Shown here piece by piece: positions 8,431-18,505 of a stretch of 64,000 bases of DNA. The translations under genes were made by a program, and so were the position numbers. Source of the DNA: MB1-2 sp046566065 (GTDB taxonomy: Bacteria; Actinomycetota; CADDZG01; WHSQ01); the NCBI GenBank assembly GCA_046566065.1, contig JBKHXK010000009.1, positions 1 to 64,000 on the forward strand, in the 5' to 3' direction. Numbering within the stretch: the stretch's first letter is position 1; every line of letters starts with the position of its first letter. The notes beneath the pieces were generated by a model, which searched no databases, was not told the origin of the DNA, and saw only the letters and a program-made list of their open reading frames with translations.

Positions 8431-10173
8431 ATGTTCAAGAAACTGCTCGTGGCCAACCGCGGAGAGATCGCCGTTCGCGTGATGCGCGGCTGCCGCGACC
8501 TCGACATCAAGACGGTGGCGGTGTACTCGGACCTGGACGCCAACGCCGTGCATACGCGCCTGGCCGACGAGGCCTACAACGTCGGCCCCGGCCCCGCCAA
8601 CCAGTCCTACCTGGTCGTCGCCAACATCCTCGAGGCCGCCAAACGCTCTGGAGCGGAGGCCGTGCACCCCGGTTACGGCTTCCTGGCCGAGAACGCCGCG
8701 TTCGCGCAGGCGGTCATCGACGCCGGACTGATCTGGGTGGGCCCCTCGCCCGAAGTGATCGACGGCATGGGCGAGAAGACGTCGGCCCGCCGCGCGGCGA
8801 GCGAAGCGGGGGTGGCGACCGTTCCCGGGACCGCCGATCCGGTCACGACCGTGGAAGAGGTCATGGACTTCGTCTCGGCGCACGGACTGCCCCTGGCGAT
8901 CAAGGCCTCGGCCGGAGGCGGTGGCAAGGGCTTCCGCGTGGTCAAGGATGCGAGCGAGATCGAGGACGCGCTCGCCGGGGCCGCTCGTGAGGCAGAGGCC
9001 TACTTCTCGTCCGACGAGGTCTACCTGGAGCGCTATCTGGAACGGCCCCGTCACATCGAGATCCAGGTGATGGGCACCGCGTCCGGCGAGGTCCTCTCGT
9101 TCCCGGAGCGCGACTGCTCGCTGCAGCGGCGCCATCAGAAGCTGGTCGAGGAGTCTCCCTCGCCGGCCCTCGACGACGGTGTGCGCGAGGCGATCATGGA
9201 AGCGGCCGCGAAGGTCTCGAAGCAGGTCGGCTATCGCAACGCCGGCACCTGCGAGTTCCTGCTCGACTCAGACGGCAAGACCTTCTACTTCCTGGAGATG
9301 AACACCCGTCTCCAGGTCGAGCACCCTGTGACCGAGTTGGTCACCGGCATCGACCTCGTGAAGTCGCAGCTGCTCGTGGCTGCCGGCGAGGATCTCCCCT
9401 ACACCCAGTCGGACATCGAGCTCAAGGGACACGCGATCGAGTGCCGCATCAACGCGGAGAACCCGGCCAAGAACTTCATGCCGGCACCGGGACGCATCGG
9501 CGAGTACCGCGAACCTTCAGGCCCCGGGGTGCGGGTGGACTCCGGCACCGAGGCGCACAGCGAGATCCCCCAGGCCTACGACCCGCTCGTGTCGAAGCTC
9601 ATAACCTACGGCTACGACCGCGACGAGGCCCGGCGACGGATGCTGCGGGCTCTGGACGAATACGTGATCGAAGGCATCAAGACCGCGATCCCCTTCCATC
9701 GCTTGATGCTTGCGGACGAGCGTTTCGTCACGGGCGACTACCACACGGGCACCGTCGAGCGAGAGATGGACCTGTCCGTGCTCAAGGAAGAAGCACAGCC
9801 CAAGCCCAAGGTCGGCGAACCTCAGATCGCAAGTCGCCGCTTCGGCGTCGAGGTCGACGGCAAGCGGTTCGACGTCTCGGTGCTTGAGAGCCTCGAAGAG
9901 CGGGTGCCGCGCAAGAAGCCAAAGCCCCCGGAGCGCTCGGCCGCGGTCGGCGGTGGTGGAAGCGAGGAGCTGAAGGCTCCGATGCAGGGCACGATCGTGA
10001 AGGTGCTCGTCGAGCAGGGGGCCGAGGTGCAGGCGGGCGAGGCCATCGCCGTTCTCGAGGCGATGAAGATGGAGAACTCGATCCTCGCCCACACGGCCGG
10101 CAAGGTCGAAGAGATAAAGGTGGCGGCGGGTCAGTCCGTGGAGACCGGCGCCACGATCGCCATCATCCGCTAG
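8431..10173 (+). CDS. Acetyl-/propionyl-CoA carboxylase alpha subunit (biotin carboxylase plus biotin carrier)
   Basis: A full 580-residue alpha subunit. The biotin carboxylase part (1-450) has MFKKLLVANRGEIA, HPGYGFLAENAAF, the ATP-grasp loop KASAGGGGKGFRV and the ERDCSLQRRHQKL and EMNTRLQVEHPVTE motifs. A linker leads to the C-terminal biotinyl domain with EAMKMEN, whose lysine (about 546) is the biotinylation site. The length matches the short AccA3-type subunits of actinobacteria that serve several carboxyltransferases. It is monocistronic, so its partner may be the beta subunit at 2469-4013, the AccDA fusion at 37618-39078 or one outside the window. This is the second alpha subunit in the window, distinct from the partial one at 1-747. 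Confidence 0.95.
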   Translation: MFKKLLVANRGEIAVRVMRGCRDLDIKTVAVYSDLDANAVHTRLADEAYNVGPGPANQSYLVVANILEAAKRSGAEAVHPGYGFLAENAAFAQAVIDAGLIWVGPSPEVIDGMGEKTSARRAASEAGVATVPGTADPVTTVEEVMDFVSAHGLPLAIKASAGGGGKGFRVVKDASEIEDALAGAAREAEAYFSSDEVYLERYLERPRHIEIQVMGTASGEVLSFPERDCSLQRRHQKLVEESPSPALDDGVREAIMEAAAKVSKQVGYRNAGTCEFLLDSDGKTFYFLEMNTRLQVEHPVTELVTGIDLVKSQLLVAAGEDLPYTQSDIELKGHAIECRINAENPAKNFMPAPGRIGEYREPSGPGVRVDSGTEAHSEIPQAYDPLVSKLITYGYDRDEARRRMLRALDEYVIEGIKTAIPFHRLMLADERFVTGDYHTGTVEREMDLSVLKEEAQPKPKVGEPQIASRRFGVEVDGKRFDVSVLESLEERVPRKKPKPPERSAAVGGGGSEELKAPMQGTIVKVLVEQGAEVQAGEAIAVLEAMKMENSILAHTAGKVEEIKVAAGQSVETGATIAIIR

Positions 10174-10256
10174 GAGTTGGCGTAGCCGCTCGCGATCACC
10201 ACGACGAGCGCCAGCAACGTAACGACGATCCCCGCCAACAAGAACCACTGCCTCAT
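10170..10256 (-). CDS. Possible 28-residue single-span membrane peptide
   Basis: A short open frame on the minus strand encodes MRQWFLLAGIVVTLLALVVV followed by IASGYANS: one hydrophobic helix with a short polar tail. Its TAG stop shares the palindrome CTAG with the stop of the convergent carboxylase gene, an arrangement seen at other gene pairs here (24045-24048, 45215-45218). Against it, no Shine-Dalgarno sequence is visible before the ATG. It could be a real small membrane protein or chance; function unknown. Confidence 0.35.
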   Translation of the reverse strand: MRQWFLLAGIVVTLLALVVVIASGYANS

Positions 10257-10324
10257 GCGCGCGACGCTATCGCTCTGGTGTTTCTCGGGGCACGCGTGCC
10301 CGCTTTCGCATCAAAGCGCGCTGG

Positions 10325-10978
10325 TCAGGCCGTGGCCAGCGCGTAAATGAGGCCGAGCTGGCCCAGGTGATAGGTCACCATGATCGCGACCGGCGCCCAG
10401 GACTGCTCCTTCACGAAGCGATGGATGCCGATCATGGCGTCCGATGCGTAGAAGAGCCCGGCCCCCAGAGCGGCGGCCAAGATGCTTCCTCTGGCCCAGT
10501 CGCTCGCTCCCGGCGCGGTGAACGCGGTGACCACCATCACGCTGATCACGATCACGTAGACGAGCACCGGCAGCACGAGCTTGTCTTTGCCTTTGTCTCG
10601 GAGCCCTTGTCGCACGGTCAGGAAGGTCGGCCCGCTCACGAGGATGACGGCCGTGCCGATGAAAACCGCATATGGGGTGAGCACGGGTCCACCGAAAGCC
10701 ACGACGTAAGCGATGTGGGCGAACAGGAACGACACGAGGCCCTGGAGGAACAGGTCCCGGTCCTGCATGAGGAACACATCGCCCGCCAGCGACAGCCCGA
10801 TCGCGGCGAGGGTCGCCACGAAACGCTCATCGTAGGAGCCCTGCCACGAGAGCACCGCGGCCCCCATGAGCAGGAGCATCGTCAGCGGTTTGAAGATGCG
10901 CTCGACGCGGCGATCATCACGGGACACCGCGACCCAGGTCGCCGCCCCGGACAGGGCGGCCAGCAGGAAGAGGATCAC
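10325..10978 (-). CDS. Lysoplasmalogenase-like (YhhN family) membrane protein
   Basis: A 217-residue polytopic membrane protein with about eight hydrophobic segments, matching the YhhN/TMEM86 family in length and in motifs such as SLAGDVFLM and ASDAMIGIHRF. Characterised members hydrolyse the vinyl-ether bond of lysoplasmalogens; many bacterial members are untested. The GTG start overlaps the stop of the F420 reductase as GTGA, so the two are translationally coupled and follow the methylmalonyl-CoA mutase gene in one operon. The family assignment is fairly firm; the substrate is not. Confidence 0.8.
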   Translation of the reverse strand: MILFLLAALSGAATWVAVSRDDRRVERIFKPLTMLLLMGAAVLSWQGSYDERFVATLAAIGLSLAGDVFLMQDRDLFLQGLVSFLFAHIAYVVAFGGPVLTPYAVFIGTAVILVSGPTFLTVRQGLRDKGKDKLVLPVLVYVIVISVMVVTAFTAPGASDWARGSILAAALGAGLFYASDAMIGIHRFVKEQSWAPVAIMVTYHLGQLGLIYALATA

Positions 10979-11654
10979 TGGGACTCGGGAAGACCGGTGA
11001 TGTGGATGCCCGATCGGTCGGTGCCGTAGCGATGGTTGATCCCGATCAACAGAGCGGTGATGGGCTCGACTATGCGGGCATTCTCCAAGGGCCCCGCATC
11101 CACGTAACGCAGATCCGGGATCGCCTCGGTCAGCTCGCGCACCGCGGGCTTGCCGTCCTTGCGGCCGCAGACGGGAACGTCTCCCTGCACCGGGACGTCG
11201 AGATCGATCAGAGCCGACGCCGACAGGGTGTGGAAGGCCGCACACATCGTCGTCCCTTTCGGCAGGAAGGCCAGACCGAGCTGCGCCGCAGATCCTTCCC
11301 ATACTCCGAATACGTGTGTGGCCTTGCCGCCGATCGAAGCCTCGACCGGCACCGTGGCATCGATCACGACAGAGTCCGACGAGATGCTGCCGGCGATGCT
11401 CTTGTAGATGGGGATCAGCCCGGAGAAAGGCACGGCCACGACCACCGTCTTGCAAGCCGAGGCCGCAGCGCCGTTGTCGAGACCGTCGACCTGGGCACCC
11501 GGCACCCTCTCGAGCAACCGATCCACCGCTGCTTTGGCCTTCGACTCCTCGCGGGATCCGATCACGACGCCGATGCCGGCGCGCGCCCAGCGGCACGCCA
11601 GCGCGAAACCAAGGTCGCCGGTTCCCCCGACGATCGCAACCGAGTCGATCGCCA

Positions 11655-11655
<1 letters not shown>
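10975..11655 (-). CDS. NADPH-dependent F420 reductase (F420H2:NADP oxidoreductase)
   Basis: A 226-residue Rossmann-fold enzyme exchanging hydride between NADP(H) and coenzyme F420. The N-terminus has the dinucleotide motif VGGTGDLGFALACRWA; IGSRE follows the second strand, consistent with NADP phosphate binding. TVVVAVPFSG, FHTLSA and VPVCG match the family. F420 use fits an actinobacterial or archaeal origin. The ATG overlaps the mutase stop as TGATG and its own stop overlaps the lysoplasmalogenase start, making a tight three-gene operon. Confidence 0.9.
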
Positions 11656-13232
<1,577 letters not shown>

Positions 13233-13277
13233 CGGACCATGCTAGCCGTGGGAATGCACGGTTAGGATTCCGCCCGC

Positions 13278-13694
13278 ATGGCGACCGTTCAAGACGTTTA
13301 TCGCAAACACAAGCCCAAGGCCTTCACCGCCGACCGGCGCCCGTCGGGGTTCGAGGTGTGGTCCTGGTTCTTCATGAGGATCAGCGGGATCATCCTGCTC
13401 TTCCTCGTCCTGATCCACCTTTACATCATGCATCTGATCGGCGAGGGCGTGGAGCGCGTCGACTTCGAGTTCGTGGCCTCCCGCTGGGCTCACGTCGGTT
13501 GGAAGACGTTCGACTGGACGATGCTGTTCCTGGCACTGCTCCACGGAGCGAACGGCCTGCGCGTCGTCATCGACGACTACGTGAAGTCCCCCGGCAAACG
13601 GACCGCGATCAAGACCTTCCTCTACACCTCGACCGCCGTGCTCCTCATCATGGGGACCGCGGTGCTGATCACGTTCAACCCGGAGGCGCGTTGA
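13278..13694 (+). CDS. sdhD: Succinate dehydrogenase membrane anchor subunit (SdhD-type)
   Basis: A 138-residue protein with three transmembrane helices (about 27-50, 77-98, 112-133). It anchors SdhAB in the membrane and forms part of the quinone and haem site. The motif RISGIILLFLVLIHLY in helix 1 and HGANGLRVVIDDY at the end of helix 2 match the SdhD side of SdhCD pairs. It is the first gene of the operon: upstream is only a 45-base divergent region before the mutase gene, so no SdhC gene precedes it. Its TGA overlaps the SdhA start as TTGA. Confidence 0.87.
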   Translation: MATVQDVYRKHKPKAFTADRRPSGFEVWSWFFMRISGIILLFLVLIHLYIMHLIGEGVERVDFEFVASRWAHVGWKTFDWTMLFLALLHGANGLRVVIDDYVKSPGKRTAIKTFLYTSTAVLLIMGTAVLITFNPEAR

Positions 13695-15427
13695 TCCGCA
13701 CCCACGAATACGACGCCGTGATCGTCGGAGCGGGCGGCGCCGGCCTCCGAGCAGCGCTCGAGGCCGGGAAGCGGTGCAAAACCGCGGTCGTGTCCAAGCT
13801 GTACCCGACCCGCTCGCACACGGGGGCCGCTCAAGGTGGCATGTGCGCGGCCCTGGCCAACGTGGAAGAGGACTCGTGGGAGTGGCACGCCTTCGACACG
13901 GTGAAGGGCGGCGATTTCCTGGCGGACCAGGACGCGGTCGACGTGATGTGCAAGGAGGCCGTCGAGTCGGTCCTAGAGCTCGAGAAGATGGGCCTTCCCT
14001 TCAACCGCACCGAGGACGGCCGCATCGACCAGCGACGCTTCGGCGGTCATACCCGCAACCACGGCGAAGCTCCGGTGAAGAGAGCCTGTTACGCAGCCGA
14101 CCGGACCGGGCACATGATCCTGCAGACGCTCTACCAGCAGTGCAACAAGGAGGGCGTCGAATTCTTCTCCGAGTTCTTCGTGCTCGACCTGATCATCAAC
14201 GACGGCGTCGTCGGCGGGATCATCGCCTACGAGATCGCCACCGGCGACCTGCACGTCTTCCGGGCCAAGTCCGTGCTGTTCGCGACCGGTGGCTACGGGA
14301 AGATGTTCAAGATCACCTCGAACGCTCACACCCTGACCGGTGACGGCCCGGGTGTCGTGTACCGCCGCGGCCTGCCTCTCGAGGACATGGAGTTCTTCCA
14401 GTTCCACCCGACCGGTCTCTACGGTCTGGGCATCCTGCTGTCCGAGGCAGCGCGCGGCGAAGGCGGGATCCTGCGCAACGCCGACGGCGAACGCTTCATG
14501 GAGCGTTACGCGCCGACGATCAAGGACCTGGCTCCGCGGGACATGGTCTCTCGAGCCGAGTTCTTCGAGATCAAGGAGGGCAGGGGGGCCGGGCCCAAGA
14601 AGGACTACATCCTGCTGGACCTGACCCACCTGGATCCGAGCGTGATCGAGACGAAGCTCCCGGACATCACCGAATTCGCCCGGACCTATCTGGACGTTGA
14701 CCCGTTGAAGGAGGGCGTACCGATCGTCCCCACGGCCCACTACGCGATGGGCGGCATCCCGACCAACGTCAACGCCGAGGTGCTGGCCGACCACACCGGC
14801 GCGACCGTGCCTGGGTTCTACGCAGCTGGTGAATGCGCCTGCGTCTCGGTCCACGGAGCGAACCGGCTGGGCACCAACTCCTTGCTCGACATCGTCGTGT
14901 TCGGACGTCGGGGTGGACTGGCGATGGCCGAATACGCGAACGCGAACAAGCTGCCCGACATCCCCGACGAGCCGGCCAAGCACGTCGAGGAGTGGCTCGC
15001 CGGGCTGTTCGAAGGGGGCGGCCCGGAGTTCGCCGCCGACGTCCGCACGCGCCTGCAGGCCGTGATGATGGACAAGGCGTCCGTGGTTCGGACCGAGGAG
15101 TCTCTCAGCGAAGCCCTGACCGAGGTACAGGAGCTCCGACGTCGCTACGACCAGTGCCGGGTGCGAGACCGCAGCAAGGTCTACAACACCGAGGTCACCG
15201 AGCACATCGAGCTCGGCTACCTGATCGACATGGCCGAGGCGCTGGTCGTCGCCGCCAGAGCCCGCACCGAGAGCCGCGGCGGCCATTACCGCGAAGACCA
15301 TCAACTCCGGGAAGACGAGCACTGGCTCAAGCACAGCTTCATCACCAAGACACCCGACGGCGAGACCAAGCTCGCATACAAAGACGTCACGATGGGCAGG
15401 TACGTGCCCGTCGAGCGCAAGTATTAG
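13691..15427 (+). CDS. sdhA: Succinate dehydrogenase flavoprotein subunit
   Basis: A 578-residue flavoprotein oxidising succinate to fumarate. It has the FAD dinucleotide motif VIVGAGGAGLRAALEA at the N-terminus, TRSHTGAAQGGMCAAL with the FAD-linking histidine (near residue 40), GGHTRNHGEAPVKRACYAADRTGH in the substrate region, HPTGLYGLGILLSEAARGEGG, and the C-terminal HGANRLGTNSLLDIVVFGRRGG. The start is a TTG at 13691 that overlaps the anchor gene stop; the protein then reads IRTHEYDAVIVG, the usual beginning. SdhB follows 15 bases later. Confidence 0.96.
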   Translation: MIRTHEYDAVIVGAGGAGLRAALEAGKRCKTAVVSKLYPTRSHTGAAQGGMCAALANVEEDSWEWHAFDTVKGGDFLADQDAVDVMCKEAVESVLELEKMGLPFNRTEDGRIDQRRFGGHTRNHGEAPVKRACYAADRTGHMILQTLYQQCNKEGVEFFSEFFVLDLIINDGVVGGIIAYEIATGDLHVFRAKSVLFATGGYGKMFKITSNAHTLTGDGPGVVYRRGLPLEDMEFFQFHPTGLYGLGILLSEAARGEGGILRNADGERFMERYAPTIKDLAPRDMVSRAEFFEIKEGRGAGPKKDYILLDLTHLDPSVIETKLPDITEFARTYLDVDPLKEGVPIVPTAHYAMGGIPTNVNAEVLADHTGATVPGFYAAGECACVSVHGANRLGTNSLLDIVVFGRRGGLAMAEYANANKLPDIPDEPAKHVEEWLAGLFEGGGPEFAADVRTRLQAVMMDKASVVRTEESLSEALTEVQELRRRYDQCRVRDRSKVYNTEVTEHIELGYLIDMAEALVVAARARTESRGGHYREDHQLREDEHWLKHSFITKTPDGETKLAYKDVTMGRYVPVERKY

Positions 15428-15442
15428 GAGACGAGGCCGCAG

Positions 15443-16189
15443 ATGGCGATGGACGGAAAAGAGCTGGAGGTCACCGGTCACGAGATCGACGTGACCTTGC
15501 GCCTCCTGCGCTTCAACCCGGAGCGGGACACCGAGCCGCACTTCGAGGAGTACACGGTCAGGGCGGACCCGATGGAGCGGCTCCTCGACCTCCTCCACAA
15601 GATCAAGTGGTACCAGGATTCATCTCTGGCCCTGCGCCGTTCCTGCGCCCACGGCATCTGCGGATCGGACGCCATGGTGATCAACGGCGAGAACGCGCTT
15701 GCCTGCAAGGTACTGGTGAAGGACCTCAAGCAACCGGTCACGGTCGAGCCCATCCGCGGCCTGCCGGTGATGAAGGACCTGATCGTCGACATGGACCCGT
15801 TCTTCCAGGGTTACCTCGCGGTCAAGCCCTGGTTGATCACCGACGACCACGAGCGGGAGCCCGACAGGGAGCGCCTGCAATCCCCCGAGGACCGCGAGCG
15901 CTACGACGACACGACCAAGTGCATCCTGTGCGCCGCCTGCACGACCTCGTGTCCGATCTTCTGGGCGGACGAGGAGTACGTGGGTCCGGCCGCGATCGTC
16001 AACGCACACCGCTTCATCTTCGACTCGAGGGACCGCGGGGGCCGGGAGCGCCTGGAGATCCTGAGCCAGAAGGACGGCGCCTTCAAGTGCCGCACCGCCT
16101 TCAACTGCACCTACGCCTGCCCTCGTGGGATCAAGGTCACGAAGGCCATCCAAGAGGTCAAGCAGGCCGCCCTCTTCAAGAGCTTCTAG
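15443..16189 (+). CDS. sdhB: Succinate dehydrogenase iron-sulfur subunit
   Basis: A 248-residue electron-transfer subunit. The N-terminal ferredoxin-like domain has the [2Fe-2S] cysteines in SCAHGICGSDAM and a later C in NALACKV. The C-terminal domain has CILCAACTTSCP for the [4Fe-4S] cluster and CRTAFNCTYACP for the [3Fe-4S] cluster and the returning ligand. The length is normal. It passes electrons from SdhA to the anchor. It is the last gene of the sdh operon, with the YdcF-like gene 30 bases downstream. Confidence 0.96.
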   Translation: MAMDGKELEVTGHEIDVTLRLLRFNPERDTEPHFEEYTVRADPMERLLDLLHKIKWYQDSSLALRRSCAHGICGSDAMVINGENALACKVLVKDLKQPVTVEPIRGLPVMKDLIVDMDPFFQGYLAVKPWLITDDHEREPDRERLQSPEDRERYDDTTKCILCAACTTSCPIFWADEEYVGPAAIVNAHRFIFDSRDRGGRERLEILSQKDGAFKCRTAFNCTYACPRGIKVTKAIQEVKQAALFKSF

Positions 16190-16219
16190 GCAGCCTCCGC
16201 AGGCACTAGCCTCGGGCCC

Positions 16220-16810
16220 ATGAGGCTGCTGCTCAAGCTCATCGCTCTGGTTCTCATCGCCGTGCTCGCCTACCCGGCGTGGCTCGCCTTCCGGGTGTGG
16301 GACCAGTCCCACGACGACGAGGTTCGCTCGGCCGACGCGATCGTGGTGCTGGGGGCCGCGCAATACAACGGCCGCCCCTCCCCCGTCCTGAAAGCTCGGC
16401 TCGACCAGGCCAACTATCTGTTCAGGGAAGGCCTCGCGGACATCGTGATCGTCACCGGCGGCAAGCAGGAGGGCGATCGATTCACCGAGGCGCAGGCTGC
16501 GCACATGTACCTCGAGGGACAGGGCATCCCGCCCGACCGCATCCTGGAGGAAGCAGAGGGAAGCACGACGTACGAGAGCTTGCAGCACGTGGCCGAGATC
16601 GCCGAGGACCAGGGCATCGACTCCGTGCTCCTGGTGTCGGATCCGCTTCACTCGGAACGCATCAAGAGGATGGCACGCGACCTGGGATTCGAAGATGCGT
16701 ACGCGAGCCCGGCCTCCTACGTCTCGCTGAACCGGTCGCGCGAGACCAAGCTCAAGGAGATCGTGCGAGAGGTGGGATCGCTGATCGTCTACGAGGTCCT
16801 CAAGCGCTAG
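16220..16810 (+). CDS. YdcF family (DUF218) membrane-anchored protein
   Basis: A 196-residue protein with an N-terminal transmembrane or signal-anchor helix (LLLKLIALVLIAVLAYPAWL) and a DUF218 domain outside the membrane. Domain hallmarks are ADAIVVLGAAQYNGRPSPVLKARLD, VTGGKQEG, EEAEGSTTYES and LLVSDPLHSERIKRMA. Members such as SanA, ElyC and YdcF are linked to envelope integrity and lipid-carrier metabolism, but their reaction is not settled. It is co-directional with sdhB. Confidence 0.85.
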   Translation: MRLLLKLIALVLIAVLAYPAWLAFRVWDQSHDDEVRSADAIVVLGAAQYNGRPSPVLKARLDQANYLFREGLADIVIVTGGKQEGDRFTEAQAAHMYLEGQGIPPDRILEEAEGSTTYESLQHVAEIAEDQGIDSVLLVSDPLHSERIKRMARDLGFEDAYASPASYVSLNRSRETKLKEIVREVGSLIVYEVLKR

Positions 16811-16829
16811 GGGGCCCTCGCTCGGCAGG

Positions 16830-17606
16830 TCACTTGATCGGGTAGACGGCCACCTTCGTGCTCAGGCCCCGGATCTTCACCAGCTTGCGACGGCCGAAAT
16901 CGGTCTTGCGCAGGCGCTTCTCGGCCAGCTCCTTCGCAGCCTCGGAGACGATCACCTGATCGGGCTTGCAGTGATCGAGCAGCCGGGCGGTGAGGTTCAC
17001 GTCATGGCCCAACAGATCGTCCTGTTCGATCAAAGGTTCCCCGGCATGGACCGCGATGCGCAGGCTCACCGAGAAAGAGGGATCGGACGCCCGACGGCTC
17101 TTCACGGCCTTGTTGAGGGCAACCGCACCTCGCACGGCCTGGGAGGCCGAGGGGAACGCCAGGAGGAAGCCATCCCCCAACTGCTTCACAAGCTCGCCGT
17201 GCACGTCGCTCACGGTGCGAACGATCAGTCGGTCTAGCTCGCTGAGCAACTCGATCGCGACCTCATCGCCGACACGTGCGGTGAAGGAGGTGAAACCGGC
17301 GACGTCGACGAACACGATCCCGACACTCGACCCCTTAGCTATCCGTGCCAGCCGCTTGTTCGAGCGCGCGTCCTGCAAGGCAAGTCCGCCCAAGAGGTGA
17401 GCGCTCTTCAAGCCGAGCTTCCCGAGACGGGATGGTCTCTTCCTGACGGCTTGCGCTATGACGGGCTCCAGCGCCTCGGCGGCCTGAACCATCGTCGCCA
17501 CGGTGCCGTCCTTCTCGTCGATCCGCTCTCGCAACGCGTGGCGAACCTTCGGTACGAGGTTGGGATCTCCACGCAGGGCGGCGAAGATCATCTGCCGCAC
17601 GTTCAT
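16830..17606 (-). CDS. Class III adenylate/guanylate cyclase domain protein
   Basis: A 258-residue soluble protein with one cyclase homology domain. The metal-binding segment FVDVAGFTSFTARVGDEVA (near 106) and VKQLGDGFLLAF (near 155) carry the two aspartates and the lysine; HAGEPLIEQDDLLGHDVNLTARL follows. It probably makes cAMP from ATP as a homodimer; specificity is not provable here. The N-terminal 90 residues resemble the helical region of Rv1264-like cyclases only loosely. A cAMP source is notable because a perfect CRP-type site lies at 52774-52789. Confidence 0.85.
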   Translation of the reverse strand: MNVRQMIFAALRGDPNLVPKVRHALRERIDEKDGTVATMVQAAEALEPVIAQAVRKRPSRLGKLGLKSAHLLGGLALQDARSNKRLARIAKGSSVGIVFVDVAGFTSFTARVGDEVAIELLSELDRLIVRTVSDVHGELVKQLGDGFLLAFPSASQAVRGAVALNKAVKSRRASDPSFSVSLRIAVHAGEPLIEQDDLLGHDVNLTARLLDHCKPDQVIVSEAAKELAEKRLRKTDFGRRKLVKIRGLSTKVAVYPIK

Positions 17607-17617
17607 GACGATCGAGT

Positions 17618-18505
17618 CTAAGAGGCAGCGGCGCCCGGGACGAGAACCCGTGCTTTAGTGAAAACCTCGAACGTCGCAGGCGTCTTGAGACCCACCAGCT
17701 CTCCGTCCACATTGATCTCGATGTCGGGGGTGGACTCGATCCTGATCGACGCTCCCCGGGTGGTGAAGACCTCAGGGATCTGGCGATGATCTCCCAGCTT
17801 GAGTGAGGTCCCCAGCTTCACGAGGTCCGCCGGTCCGGCGGCCGGCAGAGCACAGGCATCCAGCAGGCCATCCGTAGGATCGGCGTCCGGCCAGATCTCG
17901 ATCCCACCCCCGGCGGTCCTTCCGTTGCCGACCCCGGCCGCCACGCAGTTCGGAACATCGCGATCCTGCAGCCGAACCGTCGAACGGTCCAGATCGCTGA
18001 GCGCCTTCACGCCACCCCAGAGGAAGGCGGCCGCCCCGAGGCGTTCCTTCTCCTCGGCCTCCAAGGCCTCGTTGACCTGGACGGGGAAGCCGCCCATACA
18101 GGCATTGACGAAGAGGCGCTCGGCCCCCTGCCCGCTCGCGCGGCCCACGTCGAGTTCGATAGGGCGTCCCTCGACAAGTCCGCGAGCCACCTCGAGCGGA
18201 TCCTCCTGGAGCCCCAGCGTGCGAGCCAGATCGTTGCCGGTGCCCAGCGGAAGCAGCGCCAGGGTGACCTCGTCCAACACGCCTTCCAGGGCGTTCACGG
18301 TGCAGTTCAACGTTCCGTCGCCTCCGGCGCTGACGACCAGATCGCGGCCGCGCGCCGCCGCCAGTACCTCGGAGGCGAAGTCGTCCAGGGACGCAGGCTC
18401 GATCGCCTCGATCTCTCCCAGAGGGGACAACGCGCGCAACAGCGCCTCTCTGTCGTGCTTGCTCGCGCTTCCCGAGGAGGGATTGGTGACGAGGAGCAGC
18501 TTCAC
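17618..18505 (-). CDS. YegS/DgkB family lipid kinase
   Basis: A 295-residue diacylglycerol-kinase-like enzyme that phosphorylates a lipid hydroxyl at the inner membrane face. The catalytic domain shows LLLVTNPSSGSA at the N-terminus, VVSAGGDGTLNCTVNAL (GGDGT near 82) and LLPLGTGNDLARTLGL; a beta-sandwich C-terminal domain follows with GNGRTAGGGIEIWPDADPTDG. The GTG start overlaps the stop of the phosphodiesterase gene as GTGA, so they are coupled. The exact lipid is unknown. Confidence 0.9.
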   Translation of the reverse strand: MKLLLVTNPSSGSASKHDREALLRALSPLGEIEAIEPASLDDFASEVLAAARGRDLVVSAGGDGTLNCTVNALEGVLDEVTLALLPLGTGNDLARTLGLQEDPLEVARGLVEGRPIELDVGRASGQGAERLFVNACMGGFPVQVNEALEAEEKERLGAAAFLWGGVKALSDLDRSTVRLQDRDVPNCVAAGVGNGRTAGGGIEIWPDADPTDGLLDACALPAAGPADLVKLGTSLKLGDHRQIPEVFTTRGASIRIESTPDIEINVDGELVGLKTPATFEVFTKARVLVPGAAAS

